The translations under genes and the position numbers were made by a program. A stretch of 64,000 nucleotides of DNA from Pseudomonadota bacterium (GTDB taxonomy: Bacteria; Pseudomonadota; Gammaproteobacteria; Steroidobacterales; Steroidobacteraceae): contig JAKBBE010000001.1 of the NCBI GenBank assembly GCA_021826035.1, positions 1 through 64,000 of the forward strand, in the 5' to 3' direction. Positions 36,818 through 46,800 of this stretch are shown here, piece by piece. The notes below the pieces were generated by a model. It was given only the letters and a program-made list of their open reading frames with translations. It did not search any database and was not told the origin of the DNA. How positions within the stretch are numbered: the stretch's first letter is position 1; every line of letters starts with the position of its first letter.

Positions 36818-37756
36818 CTACGCCCCTGCGCTGCTCTGTTCAGCCGGGGTCAGCGCATCGATGTCCTCGACGATCAGCGTCCCGGTCCCCTCGTTGGTGA
36901 AGACCTCCCCGAGGATACCTTCGGGCGCCTGGTAGGACACCACGTGCACGCGGCGCACGCCTCCGCGGATCGCCGCCTCGATCGCTGTGGCCTTGGGCAG
37001 CATCCCTTCGGCGATCGCGCCTTGCTCGCGCAACCGAGCGAGACCCTCGAGGTCCGTGTAGGAGATGAGCGAGCCCGGATCCTCGAGGTTCGCGAGAATA
37101 CCCGGCGCGCCGGTGCACAGAATCAGTTTCTCGGCATCGAGCGCCGCGGCGATCGCCGCGGCCACCGTATCGGCGTTGACATTGAGCAGCACGCCCTCGT
37201 CGTCGGCCGACAGCGGACTCACCACCGGCATCAGGCCGTTGTCGAGCAGCTTGCTGAGCACGTTCGGATCGACCGCGTCGATGTCGCCGACGAAACCGTA
37301 GTCGAGCACCTCGCCGCTCGCGGCCAGACGCACCGGCGGTCGGCGGTGCGCGCGGATCAGGCCGGCATCGACGCCGCTCACGCCGACCGCCTCGATGTTC
37401 AGTTCCCGGCACATGGCGAGGATGGCGGTGTTGATCGTGCCGTTGAGCACCATGGCGGTGACGTCGATCGCTTCCCGGTCCGTGACCCGGCGGCCCTCGA
37501 CCATGCGCGAGTTCACGCCGAGGGCGCGCGCCAGCTCGGTGACCTGCGGTCCGCCACCGTGCACGAACACGACGCGCACGCCGAAATAATGCAGGATCGC
37601 GATCTGCTCGACGAGCACACGGGTCGATGCGTCATCGCCGAATACGCCACCGCCGGCCTTCACCACGAAGGTCTTGCCGCGGTACATGCGGATGTAGGGT
37701 GCGGCGCTTTTCAGTGCACGGATGGCCAATGCCTGGTCGGCGGGTTGCATGATCAT
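36818..37756 (-). CDS. argB: Acetylglutamate kinase (acylglutamate kinase)
   Basis: 312-residue amino-acid kinase phosphorylating N-acylglutamate. Signatures: TFVVKAGGGVFGDDAS, VVFVHGGGPQVTELARALG, and NVNADTVAAAIAAALDAEKL; the C-terminus has EGMLPKATAIEAAIRGGVRRVHV. It is a kinase only: the GNAT acetyltransferase domain fused to ArgB in Xanthomonas is absent. The start MIM offers ATG 37756 or 37750. It follows the carbamoyltransferase gene after 46 bases. Confidence 0.94.
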   Translation of the reverse strand: MIMQPADQALAIRALKSAAPYIRMYRGKTFVVKAGGGVFGDDASTRVLVEQIAILHYFGVRVVFVHGGGPQVTELARALGVNSRMVEGRRVTDREAIDVTAMVLNGTINTAILAMCRELNIEAVGVSGVDAGLIRAHRRPPVRLAASGEVLDYGFVGDIDAVDPNVLSKLLDNGLMPVVSPLSADDEGVLLNVNADTVAAAIAAALDAEKLILCTGAPGILANLEDPGSLISYTDLEGLARLREQGAIAEGMLPKATAIEAAIRGGVRRVHVVSYQAPEGILGEVFTNEGTGTLIVEDIDALTPAEQSSAGA

Positions 37757-37802
37757 TGCGGTGAGGAGCCCCTGATCTTAAGCGAACGAACACATGGCTG
37801 GG

Positions 37803-38804
37803 TTACAGCCCCTTGAGCAGGCGGTACAACACCGCCATCTGGACCGTGAGGCGATTGTACGCCTCGTGCTGCACGATGCTGCGCGGACCATCGAGCACTG
37901 CGTCGGCAATCGCGACGTTGCGGCGCACGGGCAGGCAGTGCATCAGGCGGCACTCGGGCGCCGCGGTCTCGAACCAATCCTCGCGCACACACCAGTCGGT
38001 GAGCGCAGCGCGCCGGCGCGCATCCTCGGCGGCATCGCCGTAACACGCGGTGGCGGCCCATTCCTTCACGTAGAGCACTTGAGCTCCCGCGAGCGCCTCG
38101 CGCCGATCGTTGCTCTCGCGCACCGATCCGCCGGCGAGCGCCGCGGCGCGGCGCGCCTTGGCCATGATGGGCTCGGGCAGCCCGAAGCCGTCGGGTCGCA
38201 GCACCACGACGTCCATGCCGCGCAGCGCCGCCATGTGCAACACCGCGGCGGGCACCGCCAGCGGCAGCGGCCGCGGATGATAGGCCCAGGAGAGGACGAA
38301 CCGCCCCGTGGGCGCCACGGCCAGATCATCGAGCGTCTTCCAGTCGGCCAGCGCCTGGCAGGGGTGATTGACCGCTGACTCCAGGTTGATCAGCGGCTTG
38401 TCGGTAAGGGCCGCGAGCGTGTTGAACGTCGTCTCGGCCAGATCGGCCGCCAGATCCTGCCCGGAGGCGAATGCCCGGATGCCGAGTGCATCGCAATAGG
38501 AGGCCAGCACCGGGATGCCTTCGCGCGCATGCTCCGCCGCCGCGCCATCCATCACCGCCCCGGCGCGCGTCTCGAGCTGCCAGGTGCCCTGCCCCGGCGT
38601 GATGACGAAGGAACTGCCGCCAAGGCGCGCCATACCCGCCTGAAACGAGGCGAGCGTGCGCAGCGAGGGGTTCAGAAACAGCAGTCCGAGAATCTTCCCG
38701 GCGAGCGCCTGCGGTTCGGCCTTGTGCTGCAGCCGCGCGGCCAACGCGAGCAGCGCGAGTACCTCCTCGCGGCCCAGATCCGCCAAATCGAGCAGGCGTC
38801 TCAT
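37803..38804 (-). CDS. argF': N-acylornithine carbamoyltransferase, probably succinylornithine-specific
   Basis: 333-residue transcarbamylase of the acetyl/succinylornithine type. The carbamoyl-phosphate motif is FLNPSLRTLASFQ (49-50 Arg-Thr), then WQLETRAGAVMDGAAAEH, NHPCQALADW, WAYHPRPLPLAVP (instead of the ornithine-type DGNN motif) and LMHCLPVRRN. These match N-acetylornithine carbamoyltransferase of Xanthomonas rather than ArgF. Aligned from memory without gaps, the Xanthomonas specificity residue Glu92 corresponds to Ala90 here; replacement of that Glu (Pro90 in Bacteroides) shifts the enzyme to N-succinylornithine. ATG 38804 overlaps the argD stop (ATGA), giving translational coupling. 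Confidence 0.9.
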   Translation of the reverse strand: MRRLLDLADLGREEVLALLALAARLQHKAEPQALAGKILGLLFLNPSLRTLASFQAGMARLGGSSFVITPGQGTWQLETRAGAVMDGAAAEHAREGIPVLASYCDALGIRAFASGQDLAADLAETTFNTLAALTDKPLINLESAVNHPCQALADWKTLDDLAVAPTGRFVLSWAYHPRPLPLAVPAAVLHMAALRGMDVVVLRPDGFGLPEPIMAKARRAAALAGGSVRESNDRREALAGAQVLYVKEWAATACYGDAAEDARRRAALTDWCVREDWFETAAPECRLMHCLPVRRNVAIADAVLDGPRSIVQHEAYNRLTVQMAVLYRLLKGL

Positions 38805-39973
38805 ACGCTGAGTTCCGCAAGGGCCCGGCCGAGCAGATCGACGTGCGCCTCCTGCAAGATGAATGGCGGCAGCAGCCGCACCACGTCCGGATCGCTCGCG
38901 GTGCCGGTGAGAATGCCGCGACGCAACAGCTCGGCATGAATCTGCTTGGCGGGCCGGCGGGTGCGCAGTCCGAGCAGGAAGCCCTCGCCCTGCACCGCGC
39001 TCACCGGGCCGGTGAGACAGGTGCGCCGGATGTAAGCCGACACGCGCCGTACGTTCTCCAGCAGCCGCTCGGACTCGATGGCCTCGATCGTCGCGAGCAC
39101 CGCGGCGCAGGCCATCGGCCCTCCTCCGTAGGTGGTGCCGAGCAGACCGATTTTTAGCGTGGCCGAGACCTGCGCCGAAGTCAGCAGAGCCGCGACCGGG
39201 AACCCGTTGCCGAGCGCCTTGGCGGTGGTAAGCATGTCGGGCATCACGCCGTAGAGGCTGGCCGCGTAGGGCACGCCGACTCGACCGAATCCGCACTGCA
39301 CCTCGTCGAAAATCAACTGCGCGCCCACCGCATCGCAGCGTGCGCGCAGCGCCGCCAGGTACGGTGCGCCGAGATCGACCGCTCCGGCGAGCCCCTGCAC
39401 CGGCTCGACGATCACCGCCGCGGTGCGCTCGCTCACCTGCGCCTCGATCGCCTGCAGATCCCCGCGCGGCAGAAAGCTCACGTCGAAGGGCGTGCGCGCA
39501 AAGCCGTACCAGCTCTGCGATCCCCATGTCACCGCCGATGCCGCCGCCGTGCGGCCGTGAAACGCGCCCTCGACTGCCACCACGTGCGCCCGCCCGCTCA
39601 TGCGCAACGCGAGGCGCAGCGCATTCTCATTGGCCTCCGCGCCGCTGTTGACCATGAAGACGCTCGCGAACGGCAGCTCGGCGAACGCGAGCAGGCGTTG
39701 CGCGGCGTGCTCGCGCACGCTCATCGGCAGCGCATTGGTCTGGAACTGGCAGGAGCGCGCCTGCTCGGCGAGCGCCTCACTCCAGCGGGCATGGCCGTAG
39801 CCGAGCGCCGCCACGGCGTGCCCGCCGTAGAGGTCGAGAACCCGCTCACCGCGCGGACCGATGAGCCAGACACCCTCGGCGCGAGCCACCTCGAACGGAT
39901 ACTGCGCGTACACGGGCGCAAGCGCCGACTCGTGCGGTGCGGGGGCGGAGGTCGCGTGCGGCGATGCGGTCAT
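38801..39973 (-). CDS. argD: Acetylornithine (or succinylornithine) aminotransferase
   Basis: 390-residue PLP enzyme converting N-acyl-glutamate semialdehyde to N-acyl-ornithine. Signatures: GERVLDLYGGHAVAALGYGH, FVNSGAEANENALRLA reading VFMVNSGAEANENAL, EGAFHGRTAAASAVTW, the PLP Asp in LIFDEVQCGFGRVG and the Schiff-base Lys in LTTAKALGNGFPVAALL. ATG 39973 has GAGGAA seven bases upstream. Its stop overlaps the start of the carbamoyltransferase by four bases. Confidence 0.95.
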   Translation of the reverse strand: MTASPHATSAPAPHESALAPVYAQYPFEVARAEGVWLIGPRGERVLDLYGGHAVAALGYGHARWSEALAEQARSCQFQTNALPMSVREHAAQRLLAFAELPFASVFMVNSGAEANENALRLALRMSGRAHVVAVEGAFHGRTAAASAVTWGSQSWYGFARTPFDVSFLPRGDLQAIEAQVSERTAAVIVEPVQGLAGAVDLGAPYLAALRARCDAVGAQLIFDEVQCGFGRVGVPYAASLYGVMPDMLTTAKALGNGFPVAALLTSAQVSATLKIGLLGTTYGGGPMACAAVLATIEAIESERLLENVRRVSAYIRRTCLTGPVSAVQGEGFLLGLRTRRPAKQIHAELLRRGILTGTASDPDVVRLLPPFILQEAHVDLLGRALAELSV

Positions 39974-39986
39974 GAAATTCCTCGCT

Positions 39987-41048
39987 TCAGGTCCAGCCCG
40001 GAGCGGGCGCCGTGAGACCCTCGGTCTCCGGCAGACCCAACATCCGGTTCATCCACTGCACGGCGCCGCCGGCGGCACCCTTGGTCAGGTTATCGATGGC
40101 ACACATGACCGCGAGCGTACGTCCGTCGCTCGCAACACCCAGATGGGCATAATTGCTCGCCGTGACGTCCTTGATGCGCGCAGTACCGTCGAGCACCCGG
40201 ACAAAGGGCGAGCGCGCATAGAACTCGCGCAACGCACCCAACACTTCAGCGGTGTCGAGCGGGCGTACGAGGTTCGCCTGCACCGTCACGTGGATGCCGC
40301 GGGCAAACGGCCCCGAATGCGGAATGAAGGCGAACTCGGCCGCGACACCGCTCGCGGCACGGGCGCACGCGGCGATCTCCGGCGCGTGCCGGTGGGCGAG
40401 CGCGCTGTAGGCATACAGGTCACTGTGACGAACCGGATGATGCGTGCCCGGCGTAGGCTTGCGACCCGACCCGGTGCTACCGGTGATCCCGGCGACGAAC
40501 AACTGCGGTGGGACGAGCCCGAGGGTGAGCAGCGGGACGCTGGCCAACAGCACCGCGGTGGCGAAGCAGCCCGGATGGGCGACGTGCTCGGTGGTGAGCT
40601 CGGCGTGATGCTCCGGCACCGCGCAAGTGAATTGCCCGAGACGCCCAGGGGCGCCATGCGGGTGTTTGTAGACCTGCGCGTAAGCCTCGGCCGAGCGGAA
40701 GCGGAAATCCGCCGAAATATCGACGACGCGCGGTCGGGTACCGGCGACGGCGGCCGCGCCGAGCAGCGAATCAATCAGCGGTGCCGACACGCCGTGCGGC
40801 GCCGCCGAGAACAGTGCGCAGAGCGGCTCGCGCGTCAACAACGAGCGCACGTGTTCTTGCGACTCGAAGCACATGCCGTCATAGGCAGCCGCCAGATGGG
40901 GGAAGGCGGATGCGAGCGGCTCGCCGGGCTGACTGTCGGACATGACCGCCGCGACGCGCAGGCGCGGATGCACCGCGAGCAGACGCAGCAGTTCCCCAGC
41001 CACGTAGCCGGTCCCGCCGAGCACGACCGCCGGAATTGTTCCGCTCAC
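39987..41048 (-). CDS. argC: N-acetyl-gamma-glutamyl-phosphate reductase
   Basis: 353-residue NADPH-dependent reductase of the acylglutamyl-phosphate intermediate. N-terminal Rossmann motif VVLGGTGYVAGELLRLL, catalytic Cys in HVAHPGCFATAVLLA, the GSTGSGRKPTPGTHHPVRH loop and C-terminal FARGIHVTVQANL. The start is GTG 41048, overlapping the stop of the P-loop gene upstream (GTGA), so the two genes are translationally coupled. Confidence 0.95.
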   Translation of the reverse strand: MSGTIPAVVLGGTGYVAGELLRLLAVHPRLRVAAVMSDSQPGEPLASAFPHLAAAYDGMCFESQEHVRSLLTREPLCALFSAAPHGVSAPLIDSLLGAAAVAGTRPRVVDISADFRFRSAEAYAQVYKHPHGAPGRLGQFTCAVPEHHAELTTEHVAHPGCFATAVLLASVPLLTLGLVPPQLFVAGITGSTGSGRKPTPGTHHPVRHSDLYAYSALAHRHAPEIAACARAASGVAAEFAFIPHSGPFARGIHVTVQANLVRPLDTAEVLGALREFYARSPFVRVLDGTARIKDVTASNYAHLGVASDGRTLAVMCAIDNLTKGAAGGAVQWMNRMLGLPETEGLTAPAPGWT

Positions 41049-42121
41049 TGCGGCGATCCCGCCGGAAGTCCCACTGCCTTCATCACATGATCGCCGAGCG
41101 AGGCGCCATCGCTGATGGCATTGAACGCCGGCACCTTCAGCTGCTCGGTGATCAGGTCGATCCCCACCTGGTTGTCGGTGGCCGGCCCGGTCACCACACA
41201 AGGCTCGATCCCGAAGCGCTCGCGCAACAGCTTCACCCCGCCCCAGGCGGCCACCGGATCGTTGGCCGATAGCACCACCGCGGTGAGCGCGGAGCGGATG
41301 TCCGGGCACTCCAGGATGGCGTCCACGCCGTAGGTGCCGAGAATGCCATCGCCGAGCTCGAACACAATGACTTCAGGCCGGCCGGCGGACAGTTCCGTCA
41401 GCATGGTGCGGGTCAACGCCGGTCCATTTTTCCGGGTGGTGGTGACGACACCGAAATCGGTGAAGATCGCCGAGCGGCGCGCGCCGGCGTCTTCCATGGC
41501 CATGATGTCGCGGCGCAGCGAGACGCCGGTGGCCTTGAACGCATCGACGGTCAAACCGCGGTGGCGCATGCGGCTGATCATGGCGCAGGCCGCGGCGGTC
41601 TTACCCGCCTCCATGCAGGTACCGGCGAGCGCGACCACCGGGACGGCGCGCGTCTCGAGCGCGGCAGCCTGATCGAGCGGGCGGATACCGACGCGCGCCG
41701 GCACGCCGATGCGCTCACCAAGGTAGGGAAAGCGCAGCACCACCCCGAGCACGCGACAGTCGAACGGCTGCCCCTTGTCGGGATTGATCGAATCGCACGC
41801 GCCGAGCACCCCACCGATGTTGAGCATCTGGATCACGTCGCCCGGCTTGACCGTCGGCGGAATGTGTCCGGAGTAGCCGAACAGCGCCTTGCGGTGTCCG
41901 AGGGCGCCGACCACGATGTCGCCCTTGCGCACCTTGGCCATGCGGCCGCTGGTCAGCTCCAGGGTGTTGTAGGTCGACTTGTTGGTGAGTACCTCGACGA
42001 CGATCACCACACCCTCCTCGGCGGGGATGTCCGAGGCGATGCGAACCTCGCGCGAGAGGCCGCAGGCCTGGGCCACCGAGGCGATCTTGTCGACGACGAC
42101 GCTGCGCATGCCGTTGCTCAT
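41045..42121 (-). CDS. P-loop protein of unknown function inside the arginine operon
   Basis: 358-residue cytoplasmic protein. The N-terminal ~125 residues look beta-rich (VLTNKSTYNTLELTSGRMAK, GDIVVGALGHRKALFGYSG). The C-terminal domain is a P-loop NTPase resembling the dethiobiotin-synthetase/MobB/DUF1611 type: VVALAGTCMEAGKTAAACAM (Walker-like GTCMEAGKT), KATGVSLRRDIMAMEDAG, IVFELGDGILG (Walker B-like). I cannot name the family. It starts 1 base after the argG stop with GGGAGG seven bases upstream, and overlaps argC by four bases, so it is firmly part of the ArgR-controlled operon. A role in arginine synthesis (acylation, deacylation, or regulation of flux) is inferred from position only. 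Confidence 0.85.
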   Translation of the reverse strand: MSNGMRSVVVDKIASVAQACGLSREVRIASDIPAEEGVVIVVEVLTNKSTYNTLELTSGRMAKVRKGDIVVGALGHRKALFGYSGHIPPTVKPGDVIQMLNIGGVLGACDSINPDKGQPFDCRVLGVVLRFPYLGERIGVPARVGIRPLDQAAALETRAVPVVALAGTCMEAGKTAAACAMISRMRHRGLTVDAFKATGVSLRRDIMAMEDAGARRSAIFTDFGVVTTTRKNGPALTRTMLTELSAGRPEVIVFELGDGILGTYGVDAILECPDIRSALTAVVLSANDPVAAWGGVKLLRERFGIEPCVVTGPATDNQVGIDLITEQLKVPAFNAISDGASLGDHVMKAVGLPAGSPQ

Positions 42122-42122
42122 G

Positions 42123-43367
42123 TCATTGACCTCCCGCACCGCCCGCGGCGCGCTCCCCGGCGCGGCGGTGAAACACTCCGGTGAGCGCCACGATCTTGGA
42201 GAACCCGAGCGCATCCTGCGGTGTCCATTCACCGGCCGCCTCGCCGTAGACGCCCTTCGAGGCGCTCATCAGCGAGTACGCAGACTCGACACCCTCGATG
42301 AACAGATTGCCGGGGCGCAGCGCAATATGCACCGCGCCGCTGACGCGCTCCTGGGAGGACTCGAGCAGCGCCTCGATGTCGCGGCACACCGGATCGAGCA
42401 GCTGGCCCTCGTGAACCCAGTCACCGTACGGCTGCGCCACCAGCTCCTTGATGCGCTGCTGGCGGGCAGTGAGCACCAGCTTCTCCAGTTCGCGGTGCGC
42501 GGTCAGCAGAACTTCGGCGGCGGGCGCCTCGAAGGCGACCCGGCCTTTGGTGCCGATGATGGTGTCGCCGAGATGGATTCCGCGGCCGATGCCGAACGGC
42601 GCGGCGAGCGCCTCGAGCGCCTCGATGAGCGCTACGGGGGAAAGCGTCCGGCCGTCGAGGCCGCACGGGCGGCCGCGCTCGAAGGCGATCGTGTGGGTCT
42701 CGGGGGCGCGCGCGCGGCTGAACGCCTCACGGGTCAGCACCCACGCGTCCTCCGGGATACTGCCGCTCGAGGTGAGGGTTTCCTGACCGCCGATGGTCAC
42801 GCCCCACAGACCGCGGTTGATCGAATAGGCCGCTCCGAAGGGAGGCACCGGCAGGGCGCGCTCCTGGAGAAACGCGAGTTCCTCGGCGCGCTTGAACGCG
42901 TGGTCGCGCACCGGGGCGAGCACATCCAGGTCGGGAGCCAGCGTGCGCATGGCGACTTCGAATCGCACTTGGTCGTTGCCGGCGGCGGTGCAGCCATGCG
43001 CGATCATGCGCGTGCCGAGCTTGCGCGCGATGTGCGCGATGGTCTGCGCCTGCATGACCCGCTCGGCGCCGACGCACAGCGGATAGAGCTGCCCGCGCTT
43101 GACGTTGCCCATGATGAGGTAACGCAGCACCTGCTCGAAGTACGCCTCGCGCGCATCGACCTGATGATGCTCGATGGCGCCAAGCGCCCGGGCGCGCTCG
43201 GCGAGCATGCGCGCCGCCTCAGCGTCGATACCGCCGGTGTCGACGGTGACGGTGATGATGGGCCGGCGGTAAGTCTCCTTCAGCCAGGGCACCAGGAAGG
43301 AGGTGTCGAGGCCGCCGGAATAGGCGAGAACGATGGGCTCGGCGCCCGGAGTCGAGGCTGTAGGCAT
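42123..43367 (-). CDS. argG: Argininosuccinate synthase
   Basis: 414-residue ATP-dependent ligase joining citrulline and aspartate. The ATP-binding loop IVLAYSGGLDTSFLVPWL is at the N-terminus, with VTVDTGGIDAEAARML, the aspartate/citrulline contacts ARKLGTRMIAHGCTAAGNDQ and the later EGVESAYSLMSASKGVYGE. It belongs to the divergent ArgG group that accompanies acyl-ornithine pathways rather than the E. coli type. It begins 4 bases after argR. Confidence 0.95.
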   Translation of the reverse strand: MPTASTPGAEPIVLAYSGGLDTSFLVPWLKETYRRPIITVTVDTGGIDAEAARMLAERARALGAIEHHQVDAREAYFEQVLRYLIMGNVKRGQLYPLCVGAERVMQAQTIAHIARKLGTRMIAHGCTAAGNDQVRFEVAMRTLAPDLDVLAPVRDHAFKRAEELAFLQERALPVPPFGAAYSINRGLWGVTIGGQETLTSSGSIPEDAWVLTREAFSRARAPETHTIAFERGRPCGLDGRTLSPVALIEALEALAAPFGIGRGIHLGDTIIGTKGRVAFEAPAAEVLLTAHRELEKLVLTARQQRIKELVAQPYGDWVHEGQLLDPVCRDIEALLESSQERVSGAVHIALRPGNLFIEGVESAYSLMSASKGVYGEAAGEWTPQDALGFSKIVALTGVFHRRAGERAAGGAGGQ

Positions 43368-43371
43368 ACGT

Positions 43372-43818
43372 TCAGATCCGAAATAGCGCCTGCAGCCGCG
43401 CGATCAGCTGATCCTGCGCACGGCCATCGGCGGTGGCGATGAAAATCGTGTCGTCTCCGGAGAGGGTGCCGGCCACCTCGGGCCACTCGGCCCGATCGAT
43501 CGCGACGGCGACGCTCGGGGCGGCGCCGATGGTCGTGCGCAGCACCGTGAGCGAGGCGCCGGCCCGCTTCAGCCCGCGCACGAACTGCGCGAGCATCGCG
43601 AAATCACCGTGGGTGCGCGAGACCTCGTCCGGCGGCAGCACGTAGCGGCCGCTCGCCTTGAGCACGCCGAGGTCGCGCAGGTCGCGGCTGATGGAGGACT
43701 GCGTTACCTCGTAGCCGTCTTCGCGCAGCAGTCGCACCAAGTCCTCCTGCCGGTGCACCACCCCGCTGCGCAAAATGCGCACCACCGCCTGGCGGCGTTC
43801 GAGCTGCTGAGCGTCCAT
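43372..43818 (-). CDS. argR: Arginine repressor
   Basis: 148-residue transcriptional regulator. N-terminal winged helix (RQEDLVRLLREDGYEVTQSS, then ISRDLRDLGVLKASGRYVL) and C-terminal hexamerisation/arginine-binding domain with the GTLSGDDTIFIATADG motif. E. coli ArgR has 156 residues. The gene is first in the arginine operon and a perfect ARG box overlaps its promoter, so autoregulation and arginine-dependent repression of the whole operon are expected. Confidence 0.96.
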   Translation of the reverse strand: MDAQQLERRQAVVRILRSGVVHRQEDLVRLLREDGYEVTQSSISRDLRDLGVLKASGRYVLPPDEVSRTHGDFAMLAQFVRGLKRAGASLTVLRTTIGAAPSVAVAIDRAEWPEVAGTLSGDDTIFIATADGRAQDQLIARLQALFRI

Positions 43819-43862
43819 GGCGGTTACGGATGGGGGCGGCCGGTGTGCATAAAATTGCGCGT

Positions 43863-43890
43863 ATTATGAATAATAATTCACGCGCGTCAA
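43863..43890 (-). promoter_or_regulatory. argR operon promoter overlapped by an ARG box
   Basis: Minus strand: -35 TTGACG (43890-43885), 16-base spacer, -10 CATAAT (43868-43863). Between and over them lies TGAATAATAATTCA (43867-43880), a perfect dyad matching the ArgR consensus. ArgR binding here would block RNA polymerase. The argR start codon is about 45 bases downstream of the -10. Confidence 0.88.
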
Positions 43891-43893
43891 GCC

Positions 43894-46800
43894 TCATTTG
43901 GTCACGGTAAACACCAGGTCCGCGCCGCCAAGTTCGCCGCTCTTGGTCTGCCCGACGAGCTTGCCCTGCCCGGCCTCGAGCCGGATCGTCCAGTGCCTGC
44001 CGATGCTGTAGCGCAGGCGCACGGCGCTCAGCTGCTCGGTCAACCCCACGCCGTAGCTGACGTACAGGCGTGGCGAGAGGTATTTGCCCAGCACGATCGA
44101 AGTCTGATTATTCATGTCAGTCTGCAGGCTGACGTCCGGCAGACCGATGCGCGAGCCGAGTTGCTGCGCCAAGATCGCCCCGCCCTGCGCCAGCAGCTCG
44201 TTGGCGGCGGTGCTCTGGCGGCTTTGCACCCCAGTGGTTGTCTGCAGCGCCTGCAGCGAGCCGCCGCCGCCGGAAAGGATGAGCGACATGATCTGCGACT
44301 GCGAGAGCGGCGGATTGGAGAAAAAGGACACTTGCGGCTGCTTCAGCGTGCCGCTGACGTTGATGCCTGCGGTCACGTCGGGGTAGCGACGCACGGCGCG
44401 GATCTCGATGCCAGGGTTGTCGAGTGGACCGCCGCGGAAGAACAGCCGGCCCGTCTGAATCGCCAGGCGGCGCGCGTAGGCAGAATATTGCCCTTTGCGC
44501 ACGAACAGCTCGCCCGTGGCAGTCGTGCCCTGGCCAAGCCCGCTGCGCACAGTGATCTGTCCACTCAGTTGGCCGGTCAGCCCCATGGTCTGGATGTCGA
44601 CATCGTTGCCGAGGTCGAACGTGATCACGCTCACCACGTGGTAACGGTGCGCAACGCTGGAGGACTCTGCGCCCACGATCACCTGATCGGACGAGGTGCG
44701 CACCGCACCGCGGAAATTGCGCGGCGCGATGCGTGCGTGTGTGATGAGCACCTTGCCGGTGGCGTCGATGCGGTGGCCGATCAGGCGGAAATCAAGCTGC
44801 GGGGAGGCGTCGATGCGCGCCTCGGGCAGGTCCACCACGCGCAAATCGGTGCCGCGCAGGTGCACCTCGCCGCGGGCAGCTGCCCCGCGCCAGCCCATCG
44901 TGCCGGTGGCCTGCAGCGTGCCCTTGCCGACCTGCGCCGAACCGACGAAGGTCAGACCGCTCTGCACCAGTTGCGCGGTGAGGGACAGACGGTGCATTTG
45001 CAGATTGGTGCGATACAGGTCGGCCGATGCATCGACGATCTTCACCGCGCCGTGCAGGCGAGGATCCGCGATCGTCCCGCCGACCGTGGCGTGTGCGAGC
45101 AGCACCCCGGAGACGGCGTCGACGCCCGGCAGGTACAGCGAGACCAGATTCAAACGGGCGGTGCGCGCCTGCAGGCTGCCGGTGAGCGGCAGCGCGCGCC
45201 AATCGGCCGCACCGCGGCGGATATTGAGCACGGCCTGGAAGGTGCCGATGGCGCCGGCGGTCAGAGAAGCCCGCGCATGGATCGTCCGCGGTCCGGCAAT
45301 CGCCGTGAGCAGCCCGGAGCCGATGCTCGTGTGTTCGACCGTACCGCTGACGAGTCTGCGCGAGAGCACTCCGTTCGACAGCGTCATACGCAGCGTGCCC
45401 TGTACGGGCGACCCGGCGCTGCCGGTGAGTTCGAGCGATGCGCCGAGCGTGCCTTGATATTCGACCGCAGGCGTCATGCCGGCCGTGAGTGTCGCCAGCG
45501 GCAGCTTGCTGGCACTCACGTATGCCGACCACCCCCCCGGGGTCCAAGTCGCGCCGGTGCACAGAGCACCCGGCGTGCCATCCAGACATAGCGCCCCGAG
45601 CGCGCGGCGCACCCGTGAGAGCGTCAGCTGCGCCGGGGCACGCAGCTGCAGGTGCAGCGACTGCGGCCCGTTGACGTTGAATGAGGTGACCTCACCGGCG
45701 AAAACACCCTGCGCGAAACTGCCCGAGGCCAGCGCCGCAGCGTGCAGTCCTGGGGCATTGACCTCGAGCGTCGCTCGCAGGGCCGCAGCCGGTCCGTGCA
45801 GATCGAACTGGAGACTGCGCAACAGGTGATACCGTGAGCGCAGCTCGCGCAACTGCACACGGATCTGCGAGCGGTGCTGCGGGCGCGGATCGAAGTCGAT
45901 GCGCGCCCGCAGAGCGGCCAGCGAGTTGGCGCCGATGTGCAGATCTGAACCCTCGAGCCACGCGTTCACGCGTGGCGCACGGCGTGACCCGTCGATCGAT
46001 CCACGCGCCGTGAGGGTGCCGCGATCGCCCCTCGAGATCAGACGCAGATCCCCCCGCAGTGCAAAGCGCAGATGCATGTGCCGCGCCAGTCGACCGGCCG
46101 CGGCAAGGTGTGTGCGGCCCAGATCCAGGCGCAACCGCTGGAAGGTCCACACGCCGTGATCGCGACTCACGGCGCCGCTGCCGCTCGCGGGCTGACCGCG
46201 CACCTGTCCACTCAACCGCTCAAGCCGCACGTGCAGCGGCGCAGCGGCACCGAAGCCTTCGCCAGTGGCGCTGAGCGCAAAGCTGAGCCGACCGCGCAGC
46301 GCTGAGCGCAGCTGAGCCGGATCGATGCCGATGCCGATGAGGTGCAGGCTCCAGCGTTTCAGGGGCACCCAGCCGAACATGCCGCGCGCCTCGATTCGTC
46401 CGCCGAGCATGTGCAGCGTGGCATGTTCGATGGCCAGCCCACTCGTGGTCAGGGACGCCCCGAGCGTCACTGGCACCGGCGCCGCGGTACCCACCTGCGC
46501 GAGGCCGCGTGCGGCGAGCGCGTAGGGCAGGCGACCCGTGAGGGTAAAGGTGCCCCGCGGGCTATGCACGCGCGCTGCGGTGTTCAGCGGCCAGCGCAGC
46601 CGTTGCCAGGTACCCTGCAGCTGCAGATCCGGCCGCCCGTCCCCGAAGTGCACGTGACCGGCGCCGCTGAGCACCGTGCCGCTGGCCGGATGGGCCAGCA
46701 CGAAGCGGCGGGCGCTGAGCACACCGGCGCGGTAGCGGCCATCGAGCTGCACGTGAAAGGTGCCGGCACGCAGCCCCCGCGGATTGACAGTCCCGCCGAG

